Positions 41,983 to 49,755 of a stretch of DNA of 49,755 nucleotides are shown one piece after another. Made by a program: the position numbers and the translations under genes. Position 1 is the stretch's first letter. The number at the start of each line of letters is the position of its first letter. The DNA comes from an uncultured Lachnospiraceae bacterium (GTDB lineage: Bacteria; Bacillota; Clostridia; Lachnospirales; Lachnospiraceae). Location of the stretch: NCBI GenBank assembly GCA_910579495.1, contig CAJTVD010000004.1, positions 52,463-102,217 on the forward strand, in the 5' to 3' direction. Below the pieces are notes generated by a model, which saw only the letters and a list, made by a program, of their open reading frames with translations, made no database searches and was not told the DNA's origin.

Positions 41983-42729
41983 ATGAAAAACATAATTTAT
42001 GAAGATAAAGATATTATTGTAGCATATAAACCGGCAGGAATTGCAACCCAGACCGCCCGTGCCTGCCAGCGGGATATGGTAAGCGAACTGAAAAACTATC
42101 TGGCACATGCCGGGGGAGGGGAGGGGGAGCCTTATCTTGGCCTGGTACACAGGCTGGACCAGCCCGTTTCCGGTATTTTAGTATTTGCAAAGAACCACCA
42201 GGCAGCAGCAAAGCTGGGCAGGCAGGCGGCTGATGGCCGCATGGGGAAATATTATTATGCAGTGGTCTGGGGAAGGGCCAAAAGGCAGCAGGGGAGGCTG
42301 GAGGATTATCTGTATAAGGACGGGAAGGCCAACCAATCTGTAGTGGCCCAGGCGGGAGCGCCAGGAGCCAAAAAAGCAATTTTGGAATACCGGGCGGTAA
42401 AGACGCTTATGGTCCTAGAAGAGGGCATGGGCCAGCCAGAGTACAGCCAGCCTTTTGCAGAAAGGGAAGTTTCCCTTGTGGAGATACGGCTGCTTACAGG
42501 CAGGCATCATCAGATCAGGGTACAGATGTCCCATGAGGGGATGCCGCTCCTTGGCGATGGCAAGTATGGCAGCCCCAAATCCAGGGAACTAAGCCGGATA
42601 ATTGGATGCAGGAATGTGGCTTTGTGCGCCTATAAACTGGTGTTTTCCCATCCTGTGTCAGGGAAGGAGGTTACCTTCGAAAGGCAGCCGGAGGGGGAGA
42701 TATTCCAGCCTTTTTGCCCGTTCCCCTGA
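41983..42729 (+). CDS. RluA-family pseudouridine synthase
   Basis: 248-aa RNA pseudouridine synthase. It begins IIYEDKDIIVAYKPAGIATQ, and catalytic D59 is in the conserved HRLDQPVSGILVFAK. The C-terminal LLTGRHHQIRVQMSHEG is present. There is no S4 domain, so it is the short RluA/TruC type. It follows the response regulator with zero spacing. The target base is not determined by sequence. Confidence 0.9.
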   Translation: MKNIIYEDKDIIVAYKPAGIATQTARACQRDMVSELKNYLAHAGGGEGEPYLGLVHRLDQPVSGILVFAKNHQAAAKLGRQAADGRMGKYYYAVVWGRAKRQQGRLEDYLYKDGKANQSVVAQAGAPGAKKAILEYRAVKTLMVLEEGMGQPEYSQPFAEREVSLVEIRLLTGRHHQIRVQMSHEGMPLLGDGKYGSPKSRELSRIIGCRNVALCAYKLVFSHPVSGKEVTFERQPEGEIFQPFCPFP

Positions 42730-42799
42730 AGGGATAGGGATGATACCCGGCCTGAAAGGAATACCTTAAGAGGCATTGCACGGATTTCTTTGCATTCTT

Positions 42800-42835
42800 A
42801 CATATTTCATATGAAATTACCCATACTACCAATGG
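42800..42835 (+). promoter_or_regulatory. Palindrome and possible sporulation promoter
   Basis: The perfect palindrome ATTTCATATGAAAT is followed by CATACTAC. CATATT ahead of CATAC at sigma-E-like spacing would fit mother-cell control of the YtvI-type gene, but the match is partial. Confidence 0.25.
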
Positions 42836-42870
42836 TATTTGGAAAACAGGTGAAGTGTGGGTGATTTTTT

Positions 42871-43932
42871 ATGGGTAATTTTCATTTGACGGAAAGCGGA
42901 AAAAAATATTTGGCGGCAGTGGTAACATGTATCCTGGTATATTTCTTTATGAAATTTATCAGTCCCATTGTCTCGCCGTTTATTTTTGCTTTTTTGGTGG
43001 CGGGTATCTTAAATCCTCTGGCACAGTTTTTTCACAGAAAAATGAAAATCCGGAAACCTGTGATTGCGGGAACGATTTTGTTTGTGGCGTGTGTTTTGGC
43101 GGCGGTGGTGTTTTGGCTGCTGATTTCTGCGCTGGTTACAGGGGGAAGCAAAATGGCGGTGCAGATGCCTGATTACCAGGAAGAATTGAGCCATTTTCTG
43201 GAAGACTGCTGCAATATGATGGAGCAGAGGTTTGGCGTAGACGGCGTCCGGGTTGAAAAATTTATTATGGAGCAGGTGAATGTTTTTGTAGAAAACCTGG
43301 AAGTGAAGGTTTTGCCTGCGGTGATGGGAAAATCTGTAGGATACATGAAAAGTATTGTTAATTTTGTCAGTTTTGTTGTGGTTATGGTCATCGGGGTGCT
43401 TCTTATTATGAAGGATTACGATGCCCTCATCCAGAAGATCCGGGAAGAGGAGGAGCTTAAAGGGGTAAGGGAAGTGGGGAAAAAGGTACTTCTTTATGTA
43501 AAAACCTTTGTGAAGGCCCAGATCATTATCCTTTGCATTATCAGTGCGGTGTGCGCGGTGGTGCTTACCGTATTGGGAATGAAAGGGGGCGCATTCTATG
43601 GGCTGCTGACCGGGTTTATGGATATGCTGCCCTTTATCGGCACCGGGATCATGCTGATTCCCCTGGCCATTTTGCGCTTTATAGACGGAAATTACTGGCA
43701 GGCTCTTTTGGTTTTTTGCCTGTATGCAGCCTGTGCGCTTATCCGTGAATTTTTAGAGCCAAAGCTGATTGGGGAGCGGGTCGGGGTCTGGCCGGTGGGG
43801 ATTTTGTTTGCGGTTTTTGCAGGTATCCAACTGTTTGGCGTATGGGGGATTATCAAGGGGCCGCTGGCACTGGTGATTATTTGCGAGACCTGCAAGTATT
43901 TGTGGAGGGAAAAAGAACAGGTGGAGCCATAA
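42871..43932 (+). CDS. AI-2E/PerM family membrane transporter (YtvI-like)
   Basis: 353-aa integral membrane protein with about eight hydrophobic segments and a long amphipathic middle section (about 90-150). Motifs typical of the family: SPIVSPFIFAFLVAGILNPL near the start, GFMDMLPFIGTGIMLIPLAI and the C-terminal EPKLIGERVGVWPVGILFAVF with KGPLALVI. Relatives export small molecules; B. subtilis YtvI is a sporulation membrane protein. Substrate unknown. Confidence 0.88.
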   Translation: MGNFHLTESGKKYLAAVVTCILVYFFMKFISPIVSPFIFAFLVAGILNPLAQFFHRKMKIRKPVIAGTILFVACVLAAVVFWLLISALVTGGSKMAVQMPDYQEELSHFLEDCCNMMEQRFGVDGVRVEKFIMEQVNVFVENLEVKVLPAVMGKSVGYMKSIVNFVSFVVVMVIGVLLIMKDYDALIQKIREEEELKGVREVGKKVLLYVKTFVKAQIIILCIISAVCAVVLTVLGMKGGAFYGLLTGFMDMLPFIGTGIMLIPLAILRFIDGNYWQALLVFCLYAACALIREFLEPKLIGERVGVWPVGILFAVFAGIQLFGVWGIIKGPLALVIICETCKYLWREKEQVEP

Positions 43933-44003
43933 AAAATGGCGGCTGTAAAAGGCGGGAATCAGTTTTTTTGAAATTGATTTCCGCGATTTGTTTATCCAGA
44001 ATA

Positions 44004-44032
44004 TTGACAAAAAACGGATTTTTTTCTAAAAT
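44004..44032 (+). promoter_or_regulatory. Promoter of proS
   Basis: -35 TTGACA (44004-44009), 17 bases, -10 TAAAAT (44027-44032). The 115-base leader has a GCGCAC/GTGCG hairpin but no T-box consensus. Confidence 0.7.
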
Positions 44033-44147
44033 TCTATGTTATAGTAAAGGATAAAGAGAAAGAACAGGGCTGGTTTTGGCAGCGCACTGGTGCGGGGGCG
44101 CGGGCCCGTTAGGAACATTCATCAGGCCGCACAGAAAAGAGGAGATT

Positions 44148-45578
44148 ATGGCCAAGGAAAAGTTAGTAGAAGCAATCACATCCATGAGCGAAGATTTTGC
44201 CCAGTGGTACACGGACGTAGTGACCAAGGCGGAATTGATTGATTATTCCAATGTAAAAGGGTGCATGGTGATCAAGCCTGCAGGCTATGCAATCTGGGAA
44301 AATATCCAGAGGCGGCTGGACGAAAGGTTCAAAGCTGTAGGAGTGGAAAACGTATATATGCCTATGTTTATTCCTGAAAGCCTTTTGCAGAAGGAAAAGG
44401 ACCATGTGGAGGGTTTCGCGCCGGAGGTGGCCTGGGTGACCCATGGCGGGCTTGCCCCTCTTGCAGAGAGAATGTGTGTAAGGCCCACTTCGGAAACCCT
44501 GTTTTGCGATTTTTATAAGGGAGATATCCATTCTTACCGGGATCTGCCTAGAGTTTATAATCAGTGGTGCAGTGTGGTTCGCTGGGAAAAGGAGACAAGG
44601 CCCTTTTTGCGTTCCAGGGAGTTTTTGTGGCAGGAAGGGCACACCGCCCATGCCACGGCCAAGGAGGCGCAGGAGCGGACAGAGCAGATGCTGGACGTCT
44701 ATGCGGATTTCTGTGAGGAAGTGCTGGCAATCCCTGTGGTGAAAGGGCGCAAGACGGAGAAGGAGAAATTTGCAGGGGCAGAAGCTACCTATACAATAGA
44801 AGCGCTGATGCATGACGGCAAGGCCCTTCAGTCCGGCACCAGCCACAATTTTGGCGACGGCTTTGCCAAAGCCTTTGGCATTCAGTATACAGACAAGGAC
44901 AACCAGCTTAAATATGTCCATCAGACTTCCTGGGGAGTGTCCACCAGGATCATAGGGGCAATTATTATGGTGCATGGGGATGATTCCGGCCTGGTGCTGC
45001 CTCCTGAGATTGCGCCTACCCAGATAATGGTTATCCCTATTCAGCAGAAAAAGGAAGGGGTTCTCCAAAAAGCTTATGAGCTGCGGGATAGGCTGGGGAA
45101 TTTCAGGGTAAAGGTGGATGATTCGGACAAAAGCCCTGGATGGAAGTTCTCCGAGCAGGAAATGCGGGGGATTCCCATGCGGGTGGAGATTGGCCCTAAG
45201 GATATTGAGGCTGGCAAGTGTGTGATCTGCCGGAGGGATACAGGCGAGAAGGCAGAGGTTTCACTGGAAGGGTTAGAAGAGGCAGCAGCGGAAATGCTGG
45301 CAAAAATCCAGAGGGAAATGCTGGCCAGGGCCAGGACGCATCTGGAGGAACATACTTACAGGGCTTCCAACAGGGAAGAGTTTGAAAAGATTTTTGCGGA
45401 AAAGACAGGATTTGTAAAGGCTATGTGGTGCGGGGAAACCGCCTGCGAGGAGGCAATCAAAGAAAAAATGGCTGTTACCAGCCGGTGTATGCCTTTTGGG
45501 CAGGAGTGTATCTCCGATACCTGCGTTTATTGCGGAAAGCCTGCAAAGAAGATGGTTTACTGGGGCAGGGCATATTAA
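44148..45578 (+). CDS. proS: Proline--tRNA ligase (short, archaeal/eukaryal-type)
   Basis: 476-aa class II aminoacyl-tRNA synthetase: proline + tRNA-Pro + ATP. Class II motif 2 is around RWEKETRPFLRSREFLWQEGHTAH; motif 3 is around GVSTRIIGAIIMVHGDDSGLVLPP. It lacks the YbaK-like editing insert of the long bacterial form, and the C-terminus has the zinc-binding-type cysteines and ends VYWGRAY. The ATG at 44148 follows GAGGAG. cca starts five bases after the stop. Confidence 0.95.
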   Translation: MAKEKLVEAITSMSEDFAQWYTDVVTKAELIDYSNVKGCMVIKPAGYAIWENIQRRLDERFKAVGVENVYMPMFIPESLLQKEKDHVEGFAPEVAWVTHGGLAPLAERMCVRPTSETLFCDFYKGDIHSYRDLPRVYNQWCSVVRWEKETRPFLRSREFLWQEGHTAHATAKEAQERTEQMLDVYADFCEEVLAIPVVKGRKTEKEKFAGAEATYTIEALMHDGKALQSGTSHNFGDGFAKAFGIQYTDKDNQLKYVHQTSWGVSTRIIGAIIMVHGDDSGLVLPPEIAPTQIMVIPIQQKKEGVLQKAYELRDRLGNFRVKVDDSDKSPGWKFSEQEMRGIPMRVEIGPKDIEAGKCVICRRDTGEKAEVSLEGLEEAAAEMLAKIQREMLARARTHLEEHTYRASNREEFEKIFAEKTGFVKAMWCGETACEEAIKEKMAVTSRCMPFGQECISDTCVYCGKPAKKMVYWGRAY

Positions 45579-45582
45579 CAGG

Positions 45583-46926
45583 ATGGGCAAGATTGTTAGG
45601 ATTGCATTACCGGAAAAGGTAAAATATATTATTGGCACTATGGCGGAGGCTGGCTACGAAGCCTATGCGGTAGGCGGCTGCGTCCGCGACTGCATCTTGG
45701 GCAGGACGCCGGATGACTGGGATATCACTACATCCGCCTCCCCTTACCAGGTGAAAGCGCTTTTTCCCCATACCATTGATACAGGAATCCGCCATGGGAC
45801 TGTGACGGTGATGGTGGGGCGGGAAGGCTTTGAGGTGACTACCTACCGCATCGACGGCGTATACGAGGACGGCAGGCATCCCAGGGAGGTTGCTTTTACC
45901 GCCAGCCTGGGGGAGGACTTAAAGCGCCGGGACTTTACCATAAATGCCATGGCATATAACGGGCAGGCTGGGCTGGTGGATTTATTTGGCGGGATGGAGG
46001 ATATGGAAAGAAAGGTGATCCGCTGTGTGGGAAACCCGGCGGAGCGGTTCGGGGAGGATGCCTTAAGGATGATGCGGGCGGTGCGTTTTTCCGCCCAGCT
46101 GGGATACCGGATTGAAGAGGAAACGGCGGCGGCGATAAAAAAGCTGTCGCCGAATCTGGTTTTGGTCAGCGCTGAGCGCATCCAGGCCGAACTGGTGAAG
46201 CTGGCTACCTCCCCCCATCCGGGAAATTTAAGGCTTGCCTATGAAACGGGGATAACAAAGGTGATATTGCCGGAGTTTGATGCCTGTATGGAGACCGGGC
46301 AGAAAAATATCCACCATTGCTATAGTGTTGGGGAGCATATTTTGGAATCCATGGAGGCTGTCAGGGCGGATAAGGTGCTGCGTCTTGCCATGCTCTTCCA
46401 CGATATGGGAAAGCCTGCCGCCTTTACGGTGGATGACGGGGGGGTGGGCCATTTTCACGGGCATCCGGAGGTCTCCCGGGAATTGGCGGAAAAGATTTTA
46501 AAGCGGCTGAGATTTGACAACCACACAATCCATATGGTAACGGAGCTTGTAAAATATCACGATTACAATGTGGAACCCCAAATGGGGAGCGTAAGAAGAG
46601 CCATAATGAAAATGGGTGAGGATATTTTTCTTCCCCTGCTGGAAGTGAAGCGGGCAGACCTTGCGGCCCAGAGCTCTTATATGCGGGAGGAAAAGGAAGC
46701 CAGGCTGGAGGCCCTTTACCAGGTTTATGGGCAGGTGAAAGCCAGGGAGCAGTGTGTTTCCTTAAAGGATCTTGCTGTGACGGGGAAGGATTTGATAAAA
46801 GAGACGGGCATGGAGCCGGGGCCGGAAATGGGAGCCATGCTAAGGCGGCTGCTGGATATGGTGGTAGAAGAGCCATCCTTAAATGAAAGGGAAACCCTTC
46901 TGGGGAAGGTGAAAGAATTTCTGTAA
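45583..46926 (+). CDS. cca: CCA tRNA nucleotidyltransferase with HD domain
   Basis: 447-aa enzyme adding or repairing the 3' CCA of tRNAs. Class II polymerase-beta-type head AYAVGGCVRDCILGRTPDDW with catalytic D45 and D47, RRDFTINAMAY, then an RNA-binding region (DALRMMRAVRFSAQLGY) and a C-terminal HD phosphohydrolase domain (LAMLFHDMGKP and VKYHDYNV). The ribosome site is weak; translation is probably coupled to proS. Confidence 0.93.
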   Translation: MGKIVRIALPEKVKYIIGTMAEAGYEAYAVGGCVRDCILGRTPDDWDITTSASPYQVKALFPHTIDTGIRHGTVTVMVGREGFEVTTYRIDGVYEDGRHPREVAFTASLGEDLKRRDFTINAMAYNGQAGLVDLFGGMEDMERKVIRCVGNPAERFGEDALRMMRAVRFSAQLGYRIEEETAAAIKKLSPNLVLVSAERIQAELVKLATSPHPGNLRLAYETGITKVILPEFDACMETGQKNIHHCYSVGEHILESMEAVRADKVLRLAMLFHDMGKPAAFTVDDGGVGHFHGHPEVSRELAEKILKRLRFDNHTIHMVTELVKYHDYNVEPQMGSVRRAIMKMGEDIFLPLLEVKRADLAAQSSYMREEKEARLEALYQVYGQVKAREQCVSLKDLAVTGKDLIKETGMEPGPEMGAMLRRLLDMVVEEPSLNERETLLGKVKEFL

Positions 46927-46927
46927 T

Positions 46928-46953
46928 ACTTTATAGCGGTTACTCATATGATA
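46928..46953 (+). promoter_or_regulatory. Possible sigma-K-type promoter of the coat gene
   Basis: CATATGATA (46945-46953) matches the sigma-K -10 form CATAnnnTA, with AC 15 bases before it (46928-46929). This suits a late mother-cell coat gene. Confidence 0.4.
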
Positions 46954-46982
46954 GGATATGACACAAATTGGGGGTAATCGTT

Positions 46983-47960
46983 GTGAATGACAGAAGCGTA
47001 AATCTGCTGGAAAATTATGATATAGAAGTGCTCCGTACATGGAAAGGGCGGGGAGCCATTCTTTGTGAGACGAAGCAGGGGATTTTGATTTTGAAGGAGT
47101 ATGGCGGGCATAAGGAAAAGGCTGCCTTTCAGGATGCGCTGCTTTCCATGGTGCGGGCGCGGGGGTTCCAGAATGTGGAGTGTATTCTTAAGAACAAAGA
47201 GCAGGAGCTTTTGACACAGGATCAGGATGGGACCCTCTATGTCCTTAAGACTTATTTTGAAGGGCGGGAATGCAACGTAAGGGATATGGAAGAGTGCAGG
47301 CAGGCGGTAAGGACCCTGGCGAAGCTGCACCTTGCCTCACAGGTGGAAGGGGCGCTGCCCGGCGCATATACGCCCCGTTATGCCCATGTGGAATTTGAAA
47401 AACATAACAGAGAGCTGCGGAAGGTGAGGAAATACTTAAAGGACAGAAGCCAGAAAACGGACTTTGAAATTTTCCTTATGAAAAATTATGATTACTTTTT
47501 TAACCTGGCATTGCAGGTCACGGAAGAATTGCGGTTTTACCAGGGGACGGGTGAAAAGCAGTTTATCTGCCATGGGGATTATCAGTACCATAATATCCTG
47601 CTTTGCGGGGAGGAGATGAACCTGGTCAATTTTGAAAAGTGTACTATGGACAGTCCTGTCAGGGACTTATATTTATTCATGAGGAAGCTGCTGGAGAAGA
47701 GCGGGTGGTCCCAGGGAATCGGTTTTGACCTGATGGATGTTTATGATAAAGTAAGGCCCATGGATGGGACGGAATACAGGCAGCTCTATTACCGCCTGGC
47801 GTATCCGGAGAAGTTCTGGAAGATTGTAAACTTTTATTATAATTCAGGTAAAGCATGGATTCCCGGCAAAAATCTGGAAAAGCTGATGAAGGTTACGGAG
47901 CAGGAGAAAGATAAACAGGCGTTTTTGGAAAAATTTAAGGCACAATATGCGCTGGCTTAA
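46983..47960 (+). CDS. CotS-family spore coat/kinase-like protein
   Basis: 325-aa protein of the CotS/YtaA aminoglycoside-phosphotransferase-like fold found in spore coats. The catalytic loop HGDYQYHNILL is present, but the following metal-binding Asp position reads LVNFEK (N for D), so kinase activity is doubtful. Initiation is chosen at a GTG (46983), eight bases from GGGGGT; the TTG at 46968 is inside the ribosome site. It supports a spore-forming host. Confidence 0.85.
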   Translation: MNDRSVNLLENYDIEVLRTWKGRGAILCETKQGILILKEYGGHKEKAAFQDALLSMVRARGFQNVECILKNKEQELLTQDQDGTLYVLKTYFEGRECNVRDMEECRQAVRTLAKLHLASQVEGALPGAYTPRYAHVEFEKHNRELRKVRKYLKDRSQKTDFEIFLMKNYDYFFNLALQVTEELRFYQGTGEKQFICHGDYQYHNILLCGEEMNLVNFEKCTMDSPVRDLYLFMRKLLEKSGWSQGIGFDLMDVYDKVRPMDGTEYRQLYYRLAYPEKFWKIVNFYYNSGKAWIPGKNLEKLMKVTEQEKDKQAFLEKFKAQYALA

Positions 47961-48040
47961 TGCTTTTCATAATGGCTGTTACGTGTTATACTCTTTTTAG
48001 AATCTTTACATAAGGTATAAATAGTTTCGAGGTATAGGGA

Positions 48041-49755
48041 ATGATAAAAATAAGTAAAATACACAGGATAATCCTTCCGGTGTTGTGTGCTTCCAGCCTT
48101 TTGCTTAACGGCTGTACGGCATCCACCATGACCAGGGGATCCTATGGCAGGGCTTATGAAGAGGCCCAGGTGGAGGAAGAGCCCAAAGAAGAGGCCTATA
48201 CTTCTTCTGCATCAGCGGTAATCGGCTCCATCGACAGCCAGGAGAAGGTAATGGTCCTTCACCTGATTGAGAGGAATGAAAGCCGTGCCCTGCTATATGA
48301 CGGCACTACCGTGCTGGAGGACCAATATGGAGGCCCAATGTCCATAGCGCAGCTAAAGGAGGGGGACATTGTGGAAATCACCTACAGCAGCGAGCGGGAG
48401 AAACTGGGGAGAGTGGCTCTTTCCGGCGAGGCGTGGCGCTATGAGGGTGTGGAGAAATACAATCTGAACGCCGGGGACGGCAGGATTACCATTGGAGAAG
48501 AAAGCTACAGCCTCAGCAACAGGCTGGTGGCATATTCCGGCAGTAAGCCTATTGAGGTGGCGCAGATCATACGCAACGATGTGCTTTCCTTCCAGGGAAA
48601 AGGGCGCAGTGTTATGAGCATTACGGTTGACAAGGGGCATGGCTACCTTGAACTGGAAAATGAAGAAGCGGTGCTGGGGGGATGGATAGAAATCGGACAG
48701 ACCCTGATTTCACAGATTGCGCCGGATATGCTCTTTACGGTGCCGGAGGGAAGCTACCGGGTACGGTTTACCGCTGATGGGGTAGAGGAAATCCGGGAGA
48801 TTACCATAGAAAGGGATAAGGAAATAAAGCTGGACCTGGGGGACATTGAACTGCCCAAGCCGGAAAACGGCACGGTGATTTTTGAAATTGCCCCCAAGAC
48901 GGCGGATGTCTATGTGGATAATGAAAAGGTGGACACCACCTATCCCCTGAAGCTGTCCCTGGGGCTCCATCAGGTGATGGCAAAGGCTTCCGGATACCAG
49001 AGCTTAGCCCAGTATATTAAGGTGGAACCGGATGGGACGCCCATTACTGTGAAAATGGAGCTGAAGGAACAGGAAGAAGAACCGGAGGAAACCAGCAATC
49101 CGGAAGAAAAGGACACGGAAAAGGAAGAAGAAGAGAAAACAGAAGCCAAAATCACGATCAGTGCGCCAAGGGATGTGGAGGTATACCAGGACAACCTTTA
49201 TATGGGAGTAACCCCGGTAACATATATAAAGACGCCGGGAACACATACCATCACCCTAAGAAAATCGGGCTATGTGACCAGGAGCTACGAAATTGTAGTT
49301 TCGGATGATAATGAGGATGTGACTTACACCTTTGCGGAACTGGATGTAGACGAATCCATTTACAGGCCAAGGATGACACCTTATGTGACCCCTAGTGTTT
49401 CGCCCAGTGCAACGCCTACAGGGACACCAACGCCTACAGGGACGCCAGGGCCTACACAGACACCTGGGCCTACCCCCAGCAGCACACCGGCTCCTACCCC
49501 CAGCGGTTTGCCAGGGGCAAGCGGGAGCCCTACCCCCAGCGGCTCGCCAGGGGCAAGCGGGAGCCCGGAGCCCAGCGGCTCGCCGGAAGCAAGCGGGAGC
49601 CCGGAGCCCAGCGGCTCGCCGGAAGCAAGCGGTGCCCCGGTACCTAGCAGTTTGCCAGGGGGGAGCAGTGATCCTACCCCCAGCGGCCTGCCAGGGGGGA
49701 GCGGTGCCCCGGTACCCAGCAGTTTGCCAGGGGGGAGTGGGGATCCGGTACCCAG
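48041..49755 (+). CDS. PEGA-domain lipoprotein, 3' end outside window
   Basis: At least 571 aa, open to the window end. Signal peptide with lipobox LLNGC (C25). The first part (about 30-270) is strand-rich and unrecognised (SAVIGSIDSQEKVMVLHLIE). PEGA domain 1 is about 278-330 (VYVDNEKVDTTYPLKLSLG) and PEGA domain 2 about 370-420 (VEVYQDNLYMGVTPVTYI), separated by a Glu/Lys-rich linker. From about residue 445 it turns into Thr/Pro then Ser/Gly/Pro repeats of 12 residues. It is probably a surface or cell-wall-spanning protein. Confidence 0.85.
   Translation, partial: MIKISKIHRIILPVLCASSLLLNGCTASTMTRGSYGRAYEEAQVEEEPKEEAYTSSASAVIGSIDSQEKVMVLHLIERNESRALLYDGTTVLEDQYGGPMSIAQLKEGDIVEITYSSEREKLGRVALSGEAWRYEGVEKYNLNAGDGRITIGEESYSLSNRLVAYSGSKPIEVAQIIRNDVLSFQGKGRSVMSITVDKGHGYLELENEEAVLGGWIEIGQTLISQIAPDMLFTVPEGSYRVRFTADGVEEIREITIERDKEIKLDLGDIELPKPENGTVIFEIAPKTADVYVDNEKVDTTYPLKLSLGLHQVMAKASGYQSLAQYIKVEPDGTPITVKMELKEQEEEPEETSNPEEKDTEKEEEEKTEAKITISAPRDVEVYQDNLYMGVTPVTYIKTPGTHTITLRKSGYVTRSYEIVVSDDNEDVTYTFAELDVDESIYRPRMTPYVTPSVSPSATPTGTPTPTGTPGPTQTPGPTPSSTPAPTPSGLPGASGSPTPSGSPGASGSPEPSGSPEASGSPEPSGSPEASGAPVPSSLPGGSSDPTPSGLPGGSGAPVPSSLPGGSGDPVP
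49499..49755 (+). repeat. 36-bp coding tandem repeat (12-aa units)
   Basis: At least seven units of the form S-G-S/L-P-G/E-A/G-S-G-x-P-x-P, each 36 bases, with some neighbouring units nearly identical in DNA. The array continues past the window edge and is likely length-variable between strains. Confidence 0.8.

Noticed and set aside
44033..44147. T-box riboswitch before proS
   Set aside because: The leader is short, with no AGGGTGG-type T-box sequence and no terminator hairpin.
49499..49755. CRISPR-like regular repeats
   Set aside because: Repeats are contiguous 36-base coding units without spacers, in frame with the lipoprotein.

Overview
The window looks like chromosomal DNA of a spore-forming anaerobic Clostridia, most likely a gut Lachnospiraceae. 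The evidence is family content: a YesM/YesN-controlled LplB/YtcP-type sugar ABC transporter, reverse rubrerythrin with PerR, a short-type ProS, a SpoIID-like spore gene and a CotS-like coat gene. GC is moderate. I cannot name the genus. Both ends cut genes: the 3' part of sbcC on the left and a PEGA lipoprotein running off the right.

Layout. 1-10.9 kb: sbcC end, then a sulfated-carbohydrate locus made of a sulfatase on the minus strand, two permeases, a lipoprotein binding protein, a YesM kinase, a YesN regulator and a second sulfatase. 10.9-12.2 kb: a type I toxin-antitoxin pair and an RpiR regulator. 12.3-18.6 kb: a SpoIID-like, peptidoglycan-binding, LysM gene on the minus strand, cut in two by about 4.4 kb of mobile DNA. 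18.7-28.2 kb: AAA-ATPase/nuclease, CutC, a DhaS-like TetR, oleate hydratase, an MCP chemoreceptor under a Fur-box-like site, a DUF436 protein, a TPR protein and a membrane metalloprotease. 28.2-35.8 kb: upp, an SPFH-RHH operon, a 2-hydroxyacid dehydrogenase, MTA/SAH deaminase, SAH hydrolase and a PRTase-like protein. 35.8-39.7 kb: rubredoxin, a CPBP protease, a methyltransferase, a GNAT acetyltransferase, reverse rubrerythrin and PerR, partly AT-rich and accessory in character. 39.8-49.8 kb: a two-component system, RluA-type synthase, AI-2E/YtvI-type permease, proS, cca, a CotS-like protein and the PEGA lipoprotein.

Main discovery. The inserted DNA reads best as two minimal elements in tandem. 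Element 1 (about 2.0 kb) holds one large serine recombinase plus a 57-aa overlapping ORF. Element 2 (about 2.4 kb) holds a second, related recombinase, a small ORF and a complete type I toxin-antitoxin module too short for ordinary gene calling. Att-like sequences sharing TACC lie at the left end, the middle and the right end. Joining the outer two restores one reading frame through ...EWY-RSRGYSF... This is the design of the sporulation-excised skin/SPbeta class, which in B. subtilis also carry type I toxins, but far smaller and doubled. Excision itself is inferred, not shown.

A second type I toxin-antitoxin locus sits 1.1 kb outside the element. In both toxin leaders the Shine-Dalgarno can pair with an upstream anti-SD.
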